NCBI GenBank assembly: GCA_032209605.1
Contig: JASFXZ010000008.1
Location: 4,588,001 to 4,652,000, forward strand
Direction of reading: 5' to 3'
DNA from: Mactromeris polynyma
Lineage: Eukaryota; Mollusca; Bivalvia; Venerida; Mactridae
Length of the DNA stretch: 64,000 bases
Positions 14,358 to 24,700 of the stretch are shown here, piece after piece. The first letter of the stretch is position 1, and the number at the start of each line of letters is the position of its first letter. The notes beneath the pieces were generated by a model that saw only the letters and a list, made by a program, of their open reading frames with translations, was not told where the DNA came from and did not search any database. The translations under genes and the position numbers were made by a program.

Positions 14358-14948
14358 TCAATGTATTTTAAATAATTTTTGAGAGGTAAGGGCATAATGA
14401 AATGTAAGTGTTTTTCGTATTCTTTGTCTATTATCAGCATTTTTCCTTGATTTTGGTGTGAAACATTTGAGAAGTCTATTGGCCTTAGTTCTTGGTGAGG
14501 AAACATTTCTAGATTTATCTGTGAGTCGATAAAGTCTTCTTTTAAGAAGCTGTGTGTTGTTTTTTTCATCATCTAGTTTTCGTTTTAATCTGTCAATTTC
14601 TCGTTTCATTCTTTGTCTGTTTCTTTTAATGACCCTGTTTCCCTCAGCTTTTTGACGTGATGCAGATCTATCATCTTGATGGTTTCCTTCCAATGGGGAG
14701 GATGGCGGTGTTTGCATATTTTCTAATACCTTGATTTGAAGCTTTCTTTGCCGTTTAATTTTTCTCCACTTTTTCCTTGCTGCTCTTATTTCTCTTTCAG
14801 TCATGTCTTTTACAGTTTTCTTTTTTCCATTCTCTTTGTCCTTACTGTACTTTTCTTTCTCTTTCTGCAGATATGATTCTCGTCGTACTGGGTTGGCATC
14901 TCTGCGCTGTCTATAGCGACGTTGTCGCTCCGCTGCCGATAATGCCAT
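14358..14948 (-). CDS. Basic, transposon-like hypothetical protein, probably truncated
   Basis: A single open frame of 196 codons starting at the second in-frame Met (MALSAAERQRRYRQRRDA); the upstream Met at 14996 would add 16 residues. The product is extremely basic and probably helical: an Arg-rich N-terminal segment (residues 1-35), a Lys/Arg/Glu segment to about 90 (EREIRAARKKWRKIKRQRK), a short TPPSSP linker, then a coiled-coil-like stretch (about 120-160) and a basic tail. The N-terminus resembles a recurrent family of uncharacterised invertebrate and fish proteins that I associate with mobile DNA. That association is from memory and unverified. No catalytic domain follows, and the frame ends abruptly after HYALTSQKLFKIH, so this is probably the N-terminal remnant of a longer protein. 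It has no neighbouring exons, and it is flanked by CCTCCTGTTACG motifs in opposite orientations. Function unknown; it could be a pseudogene. Confidence 0.5.
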   Translation of the reverse strand: MALSAAERQRRYRQRRDANPVRRESYLQKEKEKYSKDKENGKKKTVKDMTEREIRAARKKWRKIKRQRKLQIKVLENMQTPPSSPLEGNHQDDRSASRQKAEGNRVIKRNRQRMKREIDRLKRKLDDEKNNTQLLKRRLYRLTDKSRNVSSPRTKANRLLKCFTPKSRKNADNRQRIRKTLTFHYALTSQKLFKIH

Positions 14949-15034
14949 TTTGCCTGCAATACATATGGAACCAATATGAGGACGGAAACTTGACATTTAT
15001 TCTTTTACTAGATTAATAAGAGACGTTTGTAAAA

Positions 15035-15250
15035 TATTACGCCCCCTGTAACTTTGACCCTGTGACCCCAAAATCAATAGAGTTCCTCTGCTACCAAAAA
15101 TGAATGTGTGGACCAATTTTGAGGATGATAGGTCAAGGGGTTCTTGAGTTATTGATCGGAAACAAAAAGGTTACGGACTAATGGACTTACCGACCAACCG
15201 ACATGTGTAAACCAATACGCCCTCTCTTCTTCGAAGGGGGAGGGGGGCAT
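15035..15250. repeat. Interspersed repeat ending in CTTCTTCGAAGGGGG
   Basis: TTGACCCTGTGACCCCAAAATC, GGTCAAGGGGTTCTTGAGTTATTGATCGGA, then CCGACCAACCGACATGTG and a CTTCTTCGAAG palindrome before a G-run. Related to 3175-3370. Non-coding. Confidence 0.5.
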
Positions 15251-15369
15251 AAAAATATATTGTGATCGACTTTTAATCAATAACATATCACTGAGGTGAA
15301 GTATGTAGTTAAAGGTCACAGTGGTATTTGATAATCAAATGTTATTCCCCACTAATTACATAGAGAAAG

Positions 15370-15586
15370 GCTGATCTAGCTAGCGCAGTCGGTAACATGC
15401 TAGACTGCTGTCCGAGGGTCCGGGTGCGATCAAGAGTCTGGCCGGATATAATCTATATGGTGAAAGCATCAAAGAACTTTCACATCACAACAGTGATCAT
15501 AGCCGCCTGGACACATGATTGAACCTTGCACTTTCGAACCGATAGTCTAGAAGCCATAACAACTGTGCTAGCCAGGCTGGTTTCAT
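15370..15586. mobile_element. SINE-like unit with two facing tRNA-like heads
   Basis: Plus-strand head at 15370-15430: A-box-like TAGCGCAGTCGG, then B-box-like GGTGCGATC. Minus-strand head at 15586-15522: A-box-like TAGCACAGTTGTTATGG, then GGTTCAATC. The two heads align with each other in register, so they form inverted termini of a unit of about 215 bp. Confidence 0.55.
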
Positions 15587-16988
15587 TGTCTTCAATGTAC
15601 ATATTCAATTCCCCCCTGTAACGTTATGGAAGAAGTTCAAGCATTTTCAAAATCTATATTTTCAGGGTTATTATCTTTGAAAAAAAACAAAAGATGTTTA
15701 ATAACAACTAAACACATTATATGTAATATATTTTCATATTTCAACAACAGACATCAGGAATTTTTTCCTATTTTATTCATACCACTAGACGCATTCTTTC
15801 CTGTAACATTTAGTTTAGTTGTCTATGAAAATATACAATGTAGCAACTTGAGTTTCTAAAGAAAACTGTACTGCTTGCTAAACAAGATATCAATAATTAA
15901 ATTTTACTTAATATTTAAGATAAATTGAAATTTAAAAAACATATATATGAAATTGTGTAGTGTTTTCCCTCCTGTCACAGTATATTTCCTTCCTGTTACG
16001 AAAATTGACCGTAACAGGAAGGAACGTAACAGGAGGGAAAAAATCAACTTTTAATTTAAATAAATAATGGCTGGTCCCTTTTCAAGTTCATATGGAGGGA
16101 AAATTTGAATTTGCCTGTTGTAATGAATATAATAATAATAAAGATGATGTTTTCTGTGGTATCTTTACACCTGTAAGACCCCATAACAGGAGAGAATAAT
16201 TAGGTGTACTCACCTTACCCTTGTTTGCTTCTTTTCAAAATATTTCTTCAGCCAGCCAAGCGTTGTCTTATCTCGTCTGCCATTTTGTTTTGGAAAGGGA
16301 GACAATTATGTTGTCTTGTTTGGACAAAGTTATGGGGACCAGTTATTGTACTTATAGTGTGTTTTACAGTATCGTAACAGGATGGAAACAAAACATTGGA
16401 CATATATTAATTAAATGAAAAAATGGCAAATTAACAGATATATTTAATTTTTTTCTTGATTAAACAATATGTCGTTCAATATTCATCATAAAAATAGAAC
16501 TTATTAATTGCAAACTAATATTATAATCCTTCTTTTAATATATTTTGAGTCAAAAAAAATGTGTATGACAACAGTTTTTTGAGGGGGTAATCTTGCAAAA
16601 ACCTATATATTTTTGGCAGTGAAACTTTTCAATGCATTTAAAAGGACATTTAAGCATGACGAAGTATCAAATTAACATTATGGATGATTTCGCATTCAAA
16701 AACAGTTGATTAAATAATTTATAACTATAAATTACCCACGGACAACAATTTGCACTTTTTTTGAAAAATGCCCATATACATTTAAATCAAGCTAATATTT
16801 AATAATATAACAAGAAATTAGCAGACATTGTATTACTGTAAGAAGTGGATTTTGGTAATGGAAAATGGACTTCGGTAAATTTACCAAAATTCATTGGTAA
16901 GGTAACGTACCCCCTATTGAAAGGTTAACCAATCTGCATCAAGGTTACTAACGCTGTTCGGTTAAAGAGAAGTTGGTTTAGTTGTTAA

Positions 16989-19858
16989 CCCTTTACTCCA
17001 TTGACCTCCAGCCCATTTACCTACTGTATCCTGATCCGAGACTGGTCATATAGCCTAATCATTTTTACATGAACATAAAAGTTGTAGGGAATTAAATTTT
17101 CTATATAATGATGTAAATTGTATTAGTGTGATTTAAAAAGTATAGAAGATACAGGAATAATAATTTGAGATATACATACACTTGGTATATTTCTAAAAAA
17201 AGTTAATGGCAAAATTGGGAGTGCCTTAACACTAAATCAATCTTTTAATAAATTTCTGTGTTCCCATATGAATAAATTATTGATAATTGACATTAATTAA
17301 AGAACTTCCTTGTGGTTGAATTAATTTGATTGGTAGATGCCTATTGTTTTGCAATTCATAAACCACGCCCTCAGTAGATTAGTTCTACTGGCCACTACTG
17401 TAATTAAAAATTGCCACAAGTGTCAGCTGTAAAAACACAAGAGTCATAAAACCCCAGGAGATCTTTGTTATGTCTTAATAAATACTGCTATTTCCTGTTT
17501 GATAGAATTGGTGCCTTTGATAATTGCAGTGATTATGTCATATCAGTATATGATCTCAAATTGTAATTCACACAAAGGGGCATCAACTGTCTGTCATAAA
17601 AAATATTTACTTCAAAGACTTAGCAAGCGTCTTTATTAAATATCTTTGATGAATGTTAATTCTTCTTCAGAACTAAAATGGTGTCACAATATTTGTAACA
17701 CAGACAATAAATACCTTGATTTTACCTAATTTAGTATTGATTTTTCACACATTTTTTGCTGGAGAAAATAGCGGACTTGTCTAGACAATAACACTGCAAC
17801 TCCATTACTACGCGGTTGGTTATAGCGCAATATCCATTAAAACGCGATGTCGTCGTGGCTCCCGATTATTTTCCTGAAAAATCCTAAAATTTGTCAAAAA
17901 AAGAAGAAAAATGTATCAAAATCGTATTTTCCGCGATTTGCTGTCTGCTCTTTCGCGAAATCACGTGCTGTTAACAAACCGCGATCGCTTTTCAACCAGA
18001 TTTCTTAAACTGAATATACGCACCATAAGAGATATATGTCCAATAATGATAACCATCAATATTTACACAAATGTCACCTTCTAATAAACCATAAACATTA
18101 ACGTGATTTGACCTTGGATTGTGCTGAATCTATGACGTCACGGGTGTAGCTGATGCAGTGTCATCTAGACATGCCCATGTTCAATTATTCTCCTTACCTT
18201 GAACAATTAGATGATCACGAACTGGCGAGATTTCTTTTAATTGAATGAATGACCGTAGGGCATGTCAATCATGGAACAAAGCAGTGTCAATCCTCAATAA
18301 ACTAAATGACAATGCAAACCTGTTTGCGATATCCGGATGAACTGATCACATTTAATACAGCACTTGTAGTTCACACACATCTACTAGATGCGTCGGTCGA
18401 CTATTCAATCTGTCACAAAAATTAGCTGTGTATCGACATATTTACCTTTAAAGTCAAGGCAAAAGCTGACAAATCAGCACTGAATGTTTGAAGTGCTGCG
18501 AGTCAAAAACAGTGTTCTCGCAGACTACAGAGGCGCCGCGTCTCAACTTGTTAGATCAAGTAGTCAGCCCAATGTTTGATGCGATGCACATGGAAAATTT
18601 TCTATCAAAGGCACCGCGTCGTCTTCTAGTTTCAGAGGTCGACCGTCATGTGTCAAATGCACATTTTGATTGACGTGAAATGCTTTATGAGACATATGTA
18701 ATATAGATACAAACGGGCGTGGTGCAAAAACTGTAGGCCATCACGCGATGGATTATTCTTTTGTTCTGGTGAACAACGGATAAATATCAATAGGTACGAA
18801 AATATAATTAGATATAATTGTTGAATTAATTGTCACTCTAAATCAACAATTTTCACATGTATTTTGCCAGAGTGTCACAGGGGTAATTTTCACGGGTAAC
18901 AAATAATACAAACGCCGCCAAAATATCGCGGTTCCGAAAGAAAAAATTACCATATTTTAGCTTTGTTTTCAATAATTAATGAGTTTTGTTTTGAAATATT
19001 TTCAAATAATAATGCATAAATAAGTTAATATATATATATTTTCATCTACCTATTTATTAAAACAAATACGAAATTTATGAAAACGTCGTATGCACAACGC
19101 TATATTGGGTGGGTGGGGTAAGTTGGTATCCCTTCTCCATGGTTCATGTCTTTAGATTTATACCGCTGTCGGATATATCGCGATCGAGAGTCATTGGACC
19201 CCCGATCGCGTTATAATTGAGTAGCAGTCTACATCCTTTGTTTACTCTTTACATATTTTTAAGATTGTTAAACCCAGTTTGTTTTTCACAGCAGTCTTTT
19301 GAAATATATAGTTTACAAGGAAGTGTATTAGTACAGTAAACTTAAATGATGATATCCAAAATGAAGATGAAAATTACGTACCTTTTCAGAAATATTTATG
19401 ATGCAACCGTGCTCTGAAAATTTTCTTTAACTGGGATTTTTTTAATAATTTTTGGAATAACTTTTAATATTAACCATATATTTTTGGTGGAATTAACATC
19501 TTACAACATTGCTCTTAATACATTGGGGTAAGTACAAATTATGGTACTTATTGTATAAATCCGAAAATTTATTGGAAACTTGCCACGAGTGTGTGAAATA
19601 ATTACGCTTCCACGTGTGCCGGGTAAAATTACTACCCGTGACGTTTTAAATGCAGTTGATGCAAAAACTTTAAAAAAGTTACCTATTTTTTTTTTAATGC
19701 TTTAGGTTAACAAAAGAGTGATCTTTTCATTATAATAAATTAGAAATAGAATGTCTGATTTTTACGAAAAACTTTGGGACATAGAATCAGAGGCAAGAAT
19801 CGGCGTATTCATGGAGATGCAGTAGAGGCGTGAATCGGCATATCTATGGCGTAAAGGG
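16989..19858. mobile_element. piggyBac-like non-autonomous element
   Basis: Both ends are CCCTTTACKCCATKGA-type inverted repeats (left CCCTTTACTCCATTGA, right complement CCCTTTACGCCATAGA), flanked by TTAA at 16985-16988 and 19859-19862. TTAA duplication with CCCTTT ends is the piggyBac superfamily signature. The element is 2.87 kb, has no transposase frame, and is interrupted by a nested element at 17791-19229. Two internal blocks (17220-17790 and 19232-19775) are homologous, inverted, to the element at 23013-24921. Confidence 0.8.
17791..19229. mobile_element. Nested 1.44-kb pogo-like element
   Basis: Terminal inverted repeats of about 28 bp: ACACTGCAACTCCATTAC at the left and the complement GACTGCTACTCAATTATAAC at the right, both continuing into ACGCG. 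TA lies outside each end (17789-17790, 19230-19231). The related inverted copy at 23.0-24.9 kb lacks this block, so it works as an approximate empty site. No transposase frame; one short frame of 61 codons at 18488 is not recognisable. Confidence 0.7.
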
Positions 19859-19862
19859 TTAA

Positions 19863-20839
19863 TATTTTATTGATTTACACAACAATATGCCAAAAGCAAA
19901 ACCATGTTAGTAGGGGCCTACTAGAGCTGCAGACAAAGACATCACAGATTGTGTACACAAATGTGCAAATTTATGTATGCAAGTTAGCCGGTGCGCAGAA
20001 TAATCTCTGAAACATCTTAAACTTGTTTACAAGTGTCAATCAACATCACTAGAGATCTCAACTTCCTAAACCCAATGCCATTCCTTTTTATATTTCTGCC
20101 GAAACATCTGTTTTTGGAACAAACTACCCTGTCATATATATACAGTCTAACTCCAGCTTAAACTCTTTTGCCAAGTGGCATTTACTATTGTAAGCAGTTC
20201 CACAAAGACATAGACATGTTTAGATGAGAGCTCTTGACTTGAAAGCATCAATATTATTATAAACTTTCAATCCAATCGACAAAACAAAGTCAATATTTTC
20301 TGATAAAGACAGACAGAGTACCATAAGTTTCGATAAAATTAACATACTTACTATACAACAGAACCTATATAATTTGTATTGAACACACAGGACACATAGA
20401 AAGGCTTTGTCCGTCAAAATATCTAAAATTAGTACCAGCAAATTCAGAACCTTATATCTACCTAAGCAGGCAATAAATGAGACTGGATTTACGCGATTTG
20501 CATAAAACACTATCAATTACATATACGTACCACAATGGAAACAACAACAAATGGATAATTACCTCAATAATCCCTAATTAATTAATTTATAATTCATTCA
20601 CTTTCGGTCATTTAACAATGAAGTCGCTTACAACATTGAAGATCAGTATTGGACTATACATTTAAAGCTTACACATTCATTCAATAATTAAGTAACCTTA
20701 TAATTGACACATACAATTGCTTTAACAAGTGAATCTTTAATATATTTTCGTGTATATGATTTTTTTCCATAATATTTTTAGTTACATAAGAGGTTATGAA
20801 TTCATCACAGACCGGAAGTGGAAGGGTAGGATAATAACC
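19863..20839. other. AT-rich intergenic stretch without recognised features
   Basis: Lies between the piggyBac-like element and the fold-back element. The longest frame (98 codons, minus strand, 20220-20516) is hydrophobic and shows no family resemblance or splice context. Confidence 0.4.
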
Positions 20840-21600
20840 GGTCAACTCGTACCGTAGTCAACTCGTACCGTTTTTGGCCAACTCGTACCGTTTGTCACCT
20901 TTGTCAATTTAGCTCGTACCATTGTCAATTTGTACCTGTTTTGGTCAACTCGTACCTTAAAATTTGGTCAACTCGTACCTTAATATTTGGTCAACTCGTA
21001 CCTTTCCATTTTTGTACTCTTATAATTAACTATATCTTTAATCTGTATACTAATGCATATGTTTTAGTTCTTTTTTTCAGATATAATTTATGATTGACAT
21101 CAGTTATTGTGAACATTTTGCCTGAGGAAGCCTAGGAAAATGATTATCATCAATACATCAATTGGTGCATTTGTTTGTATACTTTATCGTTATGAAGATC
21201 GTTTGTTCCCAGAAATGTGTATATTATACATTAATATAAAAAGAGATATGTTTACACTGGTCACAATTGAGCCACACAATACAGGAAAAGCTTACTTTTA
21301 ATCATATTAACTCTATAAATAAGTGTTTGTATGACTTGAATATGACTTGTTTTACCGAAGGTACGAGTTGACCAACTGGTATTAGCTGCCGCATAATAAG
21401 TACTGACAAAAATTACCATGATAGTTATACTGTTGAAAATTGTTCACCGAATACAGGAAAATACAGTACCACTTAATATTATAATGAATAATTGTTAATA
21501 CTAACTGTTAAAAAATGAAGGTTTGAGTTAACTACGATACGAGTTGACCAAAAACGGTACGAGTTGACCGACGTACGAGTTGACTACGGTACGAGTTGAC
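20840..21600. mobile_element. Fold-back element built of TCAACTCGTACC subrepeats
   Basis: The left arm (20840-21003) has six copies of GTCAACTCGTACC or close variants; the right end (21360-21600) has at least five in the complement orientation (GGTACGAGTTGACC). Single-copy AT-rich DNA lies between. Long inverted termini made of short subrepeats are characteristic of fold-back-type elements. No coding frame. The right end stops 102 bp before the IFT122 ATG. Confidence 0.7.
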
Positions 21601-21607
21601 TGGAAAC
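21595..21607 (+). promoter_or_regulatory. RFX X-box-like site upstream of IFT122
   Basis: GTTGACTGGAAAC matches the X-box pattern RYYNYY-N-RRNRAC except for one base in the first half-site. It is 95 bp before the ATG, in the range typical for X-boxes of ciliary genes. The first half comes from the end of the fold-back element and the second from flanking DNA. Confidence 0.35.
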
Positions 21608-21663
21608 CATCCAGACTACGGATTCCGGTCGATGTTGGGTTTTTATCCCGTCCTTGTCTATTT

Positions 21664-21675
21664 CGCGCATGCGCA
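21664..21675 (+). promoter_or_regulatory. NRF1-type palindrome in the IFT122 promoter
   Basis: CGCGCATGCGCA fits the NRF1 consensus YGCGCAYGCGCR. It lies 27 bp before the IFT122 ATG and is one of few CpG-rich spots in an AT-rich region, so it probably marks the core promoter. Binding is inferred. Confidence 0.5.
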
Positions 21676-21702
21676 TTAACGCATTCCAAAGCTTCATTAG
21701 AG

Positions 21703-24700
21703 ATGAGAGCTGTACCGACTTGGGTAGATAAAGTCCACGACAGGGAAAAGCAAGAGCAATGGTAAGTGTATATATATTTGATAGCAAATCAGGCCGAACG
21801 ACATATTACGCTTGTGTATAATTCGTTGGTCCTGTTGTCAAAAAGACAAAATGCCGGAGGGCGAAACTTCATAATGTTCGTTTCGAAAGTGGGTGGGGAG
21901 TGAACATTCCTGGTTCAGCAGCAATTGTATGCGATTCCCTATTGAAGACTACTCAACATATGCGGTTAAAATAATGAGCTGTTGCTGCTTTTGCGTCTTC
22001 TGATTACGGACTTCACTTCTCTGAGGTTATGTTAAAGGGTTGTTGAGGCTGTGGTTGGTCAGTTTGTGATGCTTTGTGGTCTGGTCTTTGACTGCAATGA
22101 TGTCTGCTACCATGTGGGGTCGTCGTGTGTCACATATCCCGGACTGGTCCGTAGCGGAAATTTTGTTGGAACACGGCCATAATAACCGCAGAGTAATAGA
22201 ATAGGTGTAGTGATGTGAATTTTGATGGTCGCCTGGATAGCTCTGTCCGGTAGGGGTATGAGGTTACTCGGACAGTGTAGTGGATTTTGGGTTAGCTCAA
22301 AAAGTAATAGTAGCAACCCCAGTCAATTTTTTATGTACACCTTAGTTAATGAAAGTTTGTACATATTGAAGAACTCATTAAAACCTCTGTAAAACAGTTT
22401 GAATTATGAAGATATCCCTTCTAGAACAAAAGTTACAGCAATTTGAAATTGCGAAAAGTTGGTATTTTTAGGAATTTTTACCTTCTTAAATACAGACATT
22501 TTGTTACAAATTGCTATAATTTCAAGATAGCTCAATAAACAGTGAGTTGTACCTTTAGTGTAACTTTTCATGCTGATTCCAATTTCAACTCTCCAGCCAA
22601 ATTAATATACTTTATGTATTCAGTGTTTTTTTGGGGCCGAAATTCGGACCCATTCCCCTCACTCAAAAGTATGTTTTTTTCCCCTTTTCTCAGTTAAAAT
22701 TCCCCTCCTACAGCTTTTTTTTTAAATTGGAGATATGTTGCCAGTATTGTTGATATTTGTAGTCAGAAAGATAGAAACATTGACCTGTAATGAAACTAAC
22801 CAATCTGTTAGCATATTTACGTGTTTACATCACTGCAACAAAGAAGTGTAGTGAATATAGACAGAGAAATGTATACTTTAAATGCACATTATTTTCTCCT
22901 CTCAACGCTTTTTTCCCCTATTTAAGGGCCCCGCCACCATTCCCCTAGAAGTGAAAAGAAACACTGCTGTATACATTACACTAAAACAAGTAGCTTTATA
23001 TATACATGTATACACCCTTTCAATTAATCGATTAAAGTCGCCTAAGAGTTGCGTCCCCTACCGGACGTGACGTAATGCGAGGATAAAAATATTTCCAAAA
23101 CGGCCAGTGCTGCTTACTTACGCTGCACATCAACAAAAGTTTATGCGTTGCGCAAATTTATTAATGTTTTCGTAGAAATCAGACATTTTATTTGTTAAAG
23201 TAGAGCTATAGAGAAAGTATTAGGTTACAATATATTAAAGTTTTTGCATTAACAGCATTCAAAAAAATCATAGGTAACGAATTAACGCTGCACACGGGGA
23301 GCGTAATTTTTTCACATACTCGCGGTTAGTTTCCTATAAATTCTCTGATTTTCACAACAAGTACCATATATTTAACTTACCCCAATGCAAAAAGCAATCG
23401 TTTAAGATGACAAATCCTCAAAAAATATGTGGTTAATATTAAAAGTTATTCCATAAACGGTGATCAAACAATCCCAGTTAAAGAAATGTTCAGAGCATTA
23501 ATGCTTCATAACTTTTTCAAAACAAGTCGGTAATTTTCCGCTTCATTTTTTGATATTTTCATCGAAGTATAATTGTACTTAATACACTTTCATGTCAATA
23601 AAATATTTTAAAAAGGCTGCTGTGAAAAACAATCAAGGCTTACATAATCATGTAAATGTGTAAAGATCAACTAAACAAATGATGTAGATCACGCCAGCAT
23701 GTCATGTTTTGTGTACACAAGTCGTCTATTTTACCCAGCAAAATATAAATTAAGTAGGTCAAATCAATGTCTTTATTGTCTGTGTGAGACAAGGGTTTTG
23801 GCATCAATTTAATTCTGAACATGAATTAACATTCAAAAATGTCGGAAGAGGCTGGCTAAATCTTTGAAGTATAAATATTTTTGGGTGACAGACAGTTGTA
23901 ATCTCATTGTGTTTATTACAAATTGAGATCACAGACTGATATGACCTAATCATTTCAATTATCAAAGGCACTAATTCTATCAAACAGGAAATAGCAATAT
24001 GAATTAACACATATAATAAAGATCTCCTGGGGTTTTATGACTCTTGTGTTTTTACAGCTGACACCTAGGGCAATTTTCAATTACAGTAGTGACCAGTAGA
24101 ACTGATCTGCAGAGGGCGTGGTTTATGAATTGCAAAACAATAGGCATCCACCAATCAAATTAATTAAAATACAAGAAAGGCAATTAATAACTGTCAATTA
24201 TCAATTCATACGAGAACACAGAAATTGTTTAAACATTGAAACTAAATGGCCAGCCAGCAACGAAAGACGTCTAAAAATAATTTATGGATTATAGCGCTAT
24301 GTCCCGTTTTCAGAAGAGATTTCTTTTAAAAGTGACTATAAACAATATATATTTAATGTGAGTAGGAATAACCAAACAGACAGTGAGTTTCATATTTTAT
24401 TTTTACATAAATATATTGTTTTAGACAGTGCGTCTGCTGATAACATTGTATCGATGCGCCATATCTGGCGTAGCGCATCTGTGGCATTGAGGTCTTTGGC
24501 TATATCCATGTTCTTTCATATGTCGGTCCATGACTGAAATGACGAAAAATATGTATGGTTCTTCTTCAGACATGCGTACGATTTCACATTAACATCAAAA
24601 TACGGTTCCAAGTCCATATTAACGACTGAGTTTGTGAAATAAAAATTCCCAGTATGTCGCAAAATTATGTGACAAACAAATATTAAGCATCTAACTAAAG

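Larger units (their letters stand above)
14311..16387. repeat. Cluster of inverted CCTCCTGTTACG motifs around the transposon-like ORF
   Basis: TTTCCCTCCTGTTACG or a close variant occurs at 14311, 15609, 15964 and 15985 in one orientation and at 16010, 16025, 16183 and 16373 in the other. The four central copies (15964-16040) form a hairpin. The outermost copies face each other around the ORF at 14358-14948 and may be element termini. Confidence 0.55.

Noticed and set aside
15370..15430. Functional tRNA gene
   Set aside because: The boxes are present but stems do not pair convincingly, and a mirrored head nearby marks it as SINE-like.
18488..18673. 61-codon frame inside the nested pogo-like element as a transposase remnant
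   Set aside because: No DDE-type motif or similarity to known transposase sequence that I can see.
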